Origin: Candidatus Brocadiaceae bacterium
GTDB lineage: Bacteria > Planctomycetota > MHYJ01 > JACQXL01 > CAKKQI01
Assembly (NCBI GenBank): GCA_919901895.1
Contig: CAKKQI010000132.1
Span: forward strand, 1 to 10,805
DNA: 10,805 nt
Direction: 5' to 3'
A program made the position numbers and the translations under genes. Below the pieces are notes generated by a model. That model was not told where the DNA came from and made no database searches. It worked only from the letters and a program-made list of their open reading frames with translations. Every line of letters begins with the position of its first letter. Position 1 is the first letter of the stretch. Below, piece after piece: positions 7,245-10,805 of this stretch.

Positions 7245-8366
7245 TTATCTTAAAAATGGATATTTTTGTTTAAGATTTTCTAACCTTTCTTCAGCCGTTG
7301 GATGACCTCTGGTCAGTTCTAACCAATGACTATACTTTTTTTTGCGAAATTCCGCCTGTTCCGGAGAACCGGCCGTTGATTCAATTTTTGAATCTCGTCG
7401 CTCAGCCACTTCTTTTTCGCGCCGTGATAATTCTGCAAAGAGTCCATTCACCCCTTTTTTGATTTCTTCCGGGCTGCGACCTTGTTTAAGCATATATTCC
7501 ACCGATTGCTCATCTGCTTCAGATTCTCTTTGTCTTGAAAACATCCCTTTTGTCGCTTTTTCCGATAGCACGGCCACTTCCGGGTTATTAGTAATATTAG
7601 TAGGGACATACCCTACATCTGCAATGGCCTGGACTGAGTGTTGATGGTCAACATGGACTCTTTCGTGTCCGGTCACAAAATCCAGTTGTTCAGGATGGTC
7701 TTTGCTGTATTCAATAAATGACTTTTCAAATGCAATCGCACCGGATGGATGGGCGGCCCCAAGAAAATGCCATTTTTCTCCTGCATCAATAAGAATAACC
7801 TTGCTTCCGATTTCCTTATAATTGCTAACTTTAAGGAAACGAAGTAACGCTTCGTCAACAATTTTTTGATGTTCGGCATCATCGTAAGGTTTAAATCCTA
7901 ATTTCTCATAATGGGCCAACATCGCTTTGGATGCTCCATTACGAAAGGCATCCCACCATAAAGCCAGGTCGCGTTCGGCGACCACAGTGGGAAAAATCTT
8001 CCTAAGATGTGAAAGCGCTGCGCGAAAAGAAGCATCAATCGGAGAATCCGGCGAAGCGATTAAAGAATCTTTCTTCTTTTCTAAAAGTGCTAACATCTCC
8101 TCTATTTTTTGAACGGCTGATTTATGTTTGGCAATGGCATTTTCCGTTAAACGGATGGCCTCTTCATTTTCGGCTGAATACGGCGCCGATTTAATCTCTG
8201 TCAGCAAGTTCCTGGATTCTATAATCTTATTCTGATAGATCCTGATCTGTTGCTTATAATTAGCAATATCTTGTTTAATTTTATCAAGTTCATCTGCGCC
8301 TATTATGGACGGACTGGTAATTAGGACGAGCAAAATTATAGCAACCTTCCGGTAAAATGACTTCAT
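7245..8366 (-). CDS. Exported M48-type zinc metalloprotease with N-terminal coiled coil
   Basis: 373 residues, first gene of the operon. An N-terminal signal sequence (hydrophobic 8-22, possible cleavage after IIGA at 24) precedes a coiled coil (about 25-104). The catalytic domain has HExxH as GHERVH (H234, E235, H238), the third metal ligand region 'RESEADEQ' (E281, D285) downstream, and the closing 'HPTAEERLENLKQKYP' (H355), all features of M48 peptidases such as LoiP/BepA/Oma1. The extra His residues after the motif (HVDHQH) are notable. There is only one hydrophobic segment, so it should be a soluble or anchored periplasmic enzyme rather than an HtpX-type multi-pass one. Likely role is cleavage or quality control of envelope proteins; the substrate is unknown, perhaps one of the two proteins encoded next to it. 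Start chosen by AGGAGGG, 3 bases before the ATG. Confidence 0.88.
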   Translation of the reverse strand: MKSFYRKVAIILLVLITSPSIIGADELDKIKQDIANYKQQIRIYQNKIIESRNLLTEIKSAPYSAENEEAIRLTENAIAKHKSAVQKIEEMLALLEKKKDSLIASPDSPIDASFRAALSHLRKIFPTVVAERDLALWWDAFRNGASKAMLAHYEKLGFKPYDDAEHQKIVDEALLRFLKVSNYKEIGSKVILIDAGEKWHFLGAAHPSGAIAFEKSFIEYSKDHPEQLDFVTGHERVHVDHQHSVQAIADVGYVPTNITNNPEVAVLSEKATKGMFSRQRESEADEQSVEYMLKQGRSPEEIKKGVNGLFAELSRREKEVAERRDSKIESTAGSPEQAEFRKKKYSHWLELTRGHPTAEERLENLKQKYPFLR

Positions 8367-8432
8367 AATCCCTCCTAATTTTTACCTGACTTCCATTCCC
8401 GTTGGAGCGAAACTCCGCTGTCGCTCTATAAT

Positions 8433-8460
8433 AGATTAATACAAAGAGATGATTTGTCAA
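8433..8460 (-). promoter_or_regulatory. Candidate promoter of the protease operon
   Basis: On the minus strand a perfect TTGACA (8460-8455) is followed by the AT-rich TATTAATCTATTATAG. The best -10 at a normal spacing is TAATCT (8438-8433, 16 bases), which is weak, while the better TATTAT (8433-8428) would need a 21-base spacer. Downstream, GAGCGA/TCGCTC (8405-8410 with 8421-8426) can form a small hairpin in the leader. Confidence 0.35.
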
Positions 8461-8520
8461 GCAAAATATTCTGATTTCAGGACAACTTATATTGTAAAAT
8501 TTTATTACTTTTTTATCCCG

Positions 8521-8534
8521 TCCGCCCAGGCGGA
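8521..8534. repeat. Small GC-rich palindrome TCCGCC-CA-GGCGGA
   Basis: Perfect 6-bp inverted repeat with a 2-base centre in otherwise AT-rich intergenic DNA. It has the same core as the palindromes at 8706-8720 (between genes), 9258-9273 (inside the anti-sigma gene) and 2153-2174 (inside ricT), which suggests one dispersed family. Confidence 0.6.
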
Positions 8535-8676
8535 ATTACGATAAATCCTACTCGCGGAAATACTGATCAGGGCTATTGATACTTGATGTTCTGGACGGAG
8601 CAGATATCTTTCCCGATTGGGAATTATGGAAGGATAATGGGGTTTTCGATTTTTAATTCGGTAATAAAAATTCCAG

Positions 8677-8763
8677 ACCCGGTCAACCGCTGTAAACCAA
8701 CTCTTTCCGCCATAGGCGGATCGCCTTTGGCGATAGAGTTGATTTGCTATGACCTAACCGGGT
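8677..8763 (-). ncRNA. Nested three-way-junction RNA structure after the anti-sigma stop codon
   Basis: Starting at the base directly after the anti-sigma TAA, perfect outer arms ACCCGGT/ACCGGGT (8677-8683 with 8757-8763) enclose a 13-bp stem with one mismatch and one G-T pair (8692-8704 with 8735-8747). That stem ends in two adjacent perfect hairpins: TCCGCC-ATA-GGCGGA (8706-8720) and TCGCC-TTT-GGCGA (8721-8733). In the minus (transcribed) sense it is followed by CTGGAATTTTTATT. It may be a 3' UTR stabiliser/terminator, a small RNA or a palindromic mobile element; the DNA folding potential is direct, the role is inference. Confidence 0.5.
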
Positions 8764-10194
8764 TTATTGCAGCAAACGCGGGGCCCGCGATTCCACTTCC
8801 AGTGTTAAAGCAGCCAGCGCCGTCGCATAAACCCGCCCGCCTATTTCACCCCAGCGGTCAGCCGGTTCCCAGCTGCCGGCATAAATCGCCGTCTGGTTTT
8901 GCGTGTTTATTAAAGTATTGATAATCTCATCTTTTTTTTGCCGGGCTCTCGGACTATTTTCGGCATACAACGCATAAGTTAAAAAATACCACCCGTAATA
9001 ATTAATACCACCGGTTAATTGGTTCGCCTCCTGATAAAGTTCCTCCCGGAAAGAGCGGGACGCTTCATCCGGAATGGCAAATTGGTTTTCCATGTTATAG
9101 AAATAATTAAATGCCCCGACCGCCATCAAGGTTTCCGACCCATAAGGAAATTCAAAAGGGCGATGGTAACCGGGCTTACCCTTGAGGTCGCAAGTCTGGC
9201 GGAACCAATTAAACCCGCGTTCCAGCGACGGTTTGAGACCGGGCCAATCGGGCCCTGTCCCGCCGAGGCGGGATTTTGAAGCAAGCGAAAGCGCCTGTAA
9301 CGGCCAGAATGAAATAACCGTATTGGGACTCTCACGAACATCAGCCGTATAGCCCCAACCACCGGACGGTTTTTGCGTTTCCTTAATATAACTTAATGCT
9401 TTTTGAATCGGCATTCGTAACTTTTCCTCTTGATTTAAACTATAATATTCCAGTAAAACCGTGGTGGCGATACCGTGATTGTACATTGCGCCGGCAAAAT
9501 CAGGGCCGAATAATCCGGTCCGGTTCTGCTGTTGAATAAGAAAAGCAAGTCCGTTTTGTAACGTGGTCCCGTCATTAAAATTTCCCTGATTTTTTTGACT
9601 CTGTGCAATAAATGAAAACAAAGCCAGGCCGGTCAACCCGACTTCATATTTTTTTTGTCCGCCCCATTTAACCGTATCCCAATATCCGGCCGGCTCCTGG
9701 GTTTGGCTCAACCAGTTCAGCGCCGACTTAATCACTTCTTGGGAATCGGCATAGTTTTTTTCATCTGTTTGAACGAACTGGTTGACGGGTTTAAGAACAG
9801 GCGCGTTGGAGTCTTGTTTATTATTTAACCGCCCGATTAACCAGAGACTGCTGATGATTAATAATAAACCAGCCGCGCTGAGAACGATTTTTACGAATCG
9901 CCCTGGCTGGGCAGAGGTTTTTCCGGAAGATTCTTCCCATTCTTCCGGCGGAATTTTCTGTAATATCCGGGCGGCAAAATTTCTCCGAACGGATTCATCC
10001 AGCCCGCTTTTCATTTTCGCCAAGAGCGCTCCGGTTTCCTTTAATTCATTCCGGCAGATAGCGCAATGATTAAAATGTTCTTCGATCCGGCGGACGGCCG
10101 GCGGAGACAGTTCGCCCTGGCAATAAGCCGGAATGTCCCGTTCGTAAAGACAGGATGATTTGGGATTATTTTCTTCCGACCAGTTTTGTTTCAT
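8764..10194 (-). CDS. Anti-sigma factor: ZAS domain, one membrane helix, squalene-cyclase-like toroid
   Basis: 476 residues, partner of the ECF sigma factor encoded just upstream. The N-terminal zinc-associated anti-sigma (zf-HC2/ZAS) domain has C15 and H40-x3-C44-x2-C47 within 'GELSPPAVRRIEEHFNHCAICR' and should hold the sigma factor in the cytoplasm. A single membrane helix covers about 103-121. The large external domain (about 150-470) is made of alpha/alpha repeats of the prenyltransferase/squalene-oxidase type: 'ALNWLSQTQEPAGYWD', 'GLAFLIQQQNRTGLFG', 'ALSYIKETQKPSGGWGY', 'GFNWFRQTCD', 'LINTQNQTAIYAGSW'. The DxDD catalytic motif of squalene-hopene cyclase is not seen, so it is probably a sensor or ligand-binding toroid rather than an enzyme. 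Such fusions are typical of planctomycetes. Residues SRLGGTGP are encoded by a palindrome (9258-9273) that looks inserted. Its Shine-Dalgarno is in a hairpin (10200-10237). Confidence 0.88.
   Translation of the reverse strand: MKQNWSEENNPKSSCLYERDIPAYCQGELSPPAVRRIEEHFNHCAICRNELKETGALLAKMKSGLDESVRRNFAARILQKIPPEEWEESSGKTSAQPGRFVKIVLSAAGLLLIISSLWLIGRLNNKQDSNAPVLKPVNQFVQTDEKNYADSQEVIKSALNWLSQTQEPAGYWDTVKWGGQKKYEVGLTGLALFSFIAQSQKNQGNFNDGTTLQNGLAFLIQQQNRTGLFGPDFAGAMYNHGIATTVLLEYYSLNQEEKLRMPIQKALSYIKETQKPSGGWGYTADVRESPNTVISFWPLQALSLASKSRLGGTGPDWPGLKPSLERGFNWFRQTCDLKGKPGYHRPFEFPYGSETLMAVGAFNYFYNMENQFAIPDEASRSFREELYQEANQLTGGINYYGWYFLTYALYAENSPRARQKKDEIINTLINTQNQTAIYAGSWEPADRWGEIGGRVYATALAALTLEVESRAPRLLQ
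9258..9273. repeat. In-frame palindrome TCCCGCC-GA-GGCGGGA in the anti-sigma gene
   Basis: Perfect 7-bp inverted repeat with a 2-base centre, within the toroid coding sequence. It encodes a Gly-rich loop (SRLGG) between a repeat helix ending 'LSLASK' and the next segment beginning 'DWPGLKPSLE'. Same core as the intergenic copies at 8521 and 8706. Confidence 0.6.
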
Positions 10195-10199
10195 TTCAT

Positions 10200-10237
10200 T
10201 AAATAGTTCCTGCTCTAAAAATCGCAGGAACTATTTA
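10200..10237 (-). promoter_or_regulatory. Hairpin sequestering the anti-sigma ribosome binding site
   Basis: Perfect 14-bp stem: TAAATAGTTCCTGC (minus sense, 10237-10224), a 10-base loop, and GCAGGAACTATTTA (10213-10200). The first arm contains the sigma factor stop codon TAG (10233-10231); the second contains AGGA (10211-10208), the only Shine-Dalgarno-like sequence before the anti-sigma ATG at 10194. No T-run follows, so it is not a normal intrinsic terminator. A ribosome finishing the sigma gene would open the stem and free the site: translational coupling. Confidence 0.7.
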
Positions 10238-10740
10238 GAGTAAACTTTTAATCTTTCCCTTAATTGCCTTAAAGCCAACCAGGCCCGCGATTTTACCGTT
10301 CCTAACGGAATATCCAAGATGGCCGCTATTTCCTGATAGTTCAACCCCTGATAAATACTTAAAACTATAACGCTCCGGAGTTTTTCCGACAAACCATTCA
10401 AAGCCGCTTGAATATCAAGCCGTTCGCCCGGCTCCAAACTATTTGTTTTTTGCACTACTTCCAGAGTATCCGTAAAACCGGTTGTTTTAGATTTTCGTTT
10501 GGCTCTCCTTATTTCATCACTCCAGACGTGTCGGGCCAGCGTATAAAGAAAGGTGGTAAACCTAGCTTTGGGCTGATACTCTTTCCGGTAATTAAAAAGA
10601 CGGATGAACGTTTCCTGGACGCCATCTTCGGCACTATGAATATCAGCGCCCATTCGGCGGAAAAAGTTCAGTAACGGGCGTTCGTAGCGGTGGATTAACT
10701 CGGTAAAAGCCGACCGTTCGCTTCTTTTGACCAGCAACAT
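10231..10740 (-). CDS. ECF-family RNA polymerase sigma factor
   Basis: 169 residues, group 4 (ECF) sigma-70 factor that redirects RNA polymerase to a specific set of promoters. Region 2 spans about 8-82: 'FTELIHRYERPLLNFFRRMG', the core-binding 'AEDGVQETFIRLF' (37-49) and the -10-recognition stretch 'FTTFLYTLARHVWSDEIRR' (61-79). A linker precedes region 4 (about 109-165) with the helix-turn-helix 'YQEIAAILDIPLGTVKSRAW' (135-154). It is followed after 36 bases by its membrane anti-sigma factor, joined by a hairpin. The ATG at 10740 has no Shine-Dalgarno. Three bases upstream is an in-frame TAA ending a 9-codon ORF, at the point where homologues usually have an acidic residue before 'LM..V..GD..AF'. 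The protein starting at 10740 still contains all of region 2. Confidence 0.93.
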   Translation of the reverse strand: MLLVKRSERSAFTELIHRYERPLLNFFRRMGADIHSAEDGVQETFIRLFNYRKEYQPKARFTTFLYTLARHVWSDEIRRAKRKSKTTGFTDTLEVVQKTNSLEPGERLDIQAALNGLSEKLRSVIVLSIYQGLNYQEIAAILDIPLGTVKSRAWLALRQLRERLKVYSK

Positions 10741-10743
10741 TAA

Positions 10744-10773
10744 TTAAAAATCATTAAAAACGGCTAAATTCAT
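10744..10773 (-). CDS. Nine-codon leader ORF, or former 5' end of the sigma gene
   Basis: Minus-strand ATG at 10773 gives MNLAVFNDF and then TAA (10746-10744), in the same frame as the sigma factor, whose ATG follows after one more codon (TTA). It may be a leader peptide allowing re-initiation at the sigma ATG, or the original start of the sigma gene interrupted by a GAA-to-TAA type change. No ribosome binding site is evident for it either. Confidence 0.3.
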   Translation of the reverse strand: MNLAVFNDF

Positions 10774-10781
10774 AAATTTAG
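10764..10781. promoter_or_regulatory. 7-4-7 dyad upstream of the sigma gene
   Basis: CTAAATT-CATA-AATTTAG is a perfect inverted repeat 24 bases before the sigma ATG. It may be an operator or a weak leader hairpin. No promoter could be assigned, as only 65 bases upstream are in the window. Confidence 0.35.
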
Positions 10782-10805
10782 TCTGAAAGATGGGCGGGGA
10801 TAATC

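Larger units (their letters stand above)
8367..8676. other. Non-coding stretch upstream of the protease operon
   Basis: No convincing gene is present. It contains the protease leader and a candidate promoter (8428-8460), a small palindrome TCCGCC-CA-GGCGGA (8521-8534), and one frame at 8567-8656 that reads like a protein C-terminus (SGLLILDVLDGADIFPDW... to TAA) but has no start codon with a ribosome binding site and a stop directly before it. An alternative plus-strand reading from 8583 overlaps the anti-sigma gene and is judged spurious. Confidence 0.6.

Noticed and set aside
6691..7305. Cys/Ser-rich plus-strand frames of up to 204 residues opposite the coiled-coil gene
   Set aside because: The composition is the direct complement of the repetitive Glu/Gln/Arg codons; antisense artefact.
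8583..8921. 112-residue plus-strand frame starting at TTG in the intergenic region
   Set aside because: It runs through the three-way-junction palindromes and into the antisense of the anti-sigma gene; no Shine-Dalgarno and no family resemblance.
10206..10229. GGAAC words in the hairpin arms as an ECF -35 element
   Set aside because: They follow from the inverted repeat itself, no matching -10 lies at the right distance, and the start would fall inside the anti-sigma coding region.
10200..10237. Intrinsic terminator between the sigma and anti-sigma genes
   Set aside because: No T-run follows the stem in the transcribed sense, and termination here would cut off the anti-sigma gene.

Overview
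The window suggests a Planctomycetota-like (or related PVC/candidate-phylum) bacterium of moderate GC content. This is inferred from gene content, not proven. The clues are an ECF sigma factor paired with a membrane anti-sigma factor that carries a squalene-cyclase-type toroid, an EboB-like TatD hydrolase, a duplicated 'WGWKEAGxWEPGxYxVEL' lipoprotein domain, and small GC-rich palindromes scattered between and inside genes. No CRISPR array, tRNA, rRNA, insertion sequence or phage gene was seen.

Layout. Positions 1-2364 (minus) hold ricT/yaaT (PSP1 family) followed by metG, overlapping by ATGA; metG runs off the left edge. Positions 2365-2481 are a divergent promoter region: a good sigma-70-type promoter drives ricT-metG, and a TatD-like hydrolase leaves in the other direction (2482-3279). 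A textbook TTGACA-17-TATAAT promoter with a perfect 7-1-7 dyad at the start site, followed by an 85-base imperfect palindrome in the leader, precedes a two-domain lipoprotein (3450-4418). Convergent to it is a tight three-gene minus-strand operon (8366-4484). In transcription order it encodes an exported M48-type zinc metalloprotease, an exported coiled-coil protein with a C2H2-like Cys/His cluster, and a membrane-anchored protein with a pseudopilin-like segment and TPRs. Positions 8367-8763 are a 397-base non-coding stretch holding a candidate promoter, palindromes, a possible ORF remnant and a strongly structured three-way-junction element. Positions 8764-10740 (minus) hold the ECF sigma factor and its ZAS anti-sigma partner.

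How the genes may work together. RicT and MetG are housekeeping and are neighbours in other bacteria too. The right-hand two thirds looks like an envelope module: a sigma/anti-sigma switch whose sensor domain lies outside the membrane, directly upstream on the same strand of an operon of exported or membrane-anchored proteins including a protease. A regulatory link between the two is inference from proximity and localisation only. The best-supported new observations are structural: a hairpin that sequesters the anti-sigma Shine-Dalgarno and contains the sigma stop codon, the three-way-junction element after the anti-sigma stop, the operator/leader structure before the lipoprotein, and palindromes that appear to have inserted in frame into ricT and the anti-sigma gene.
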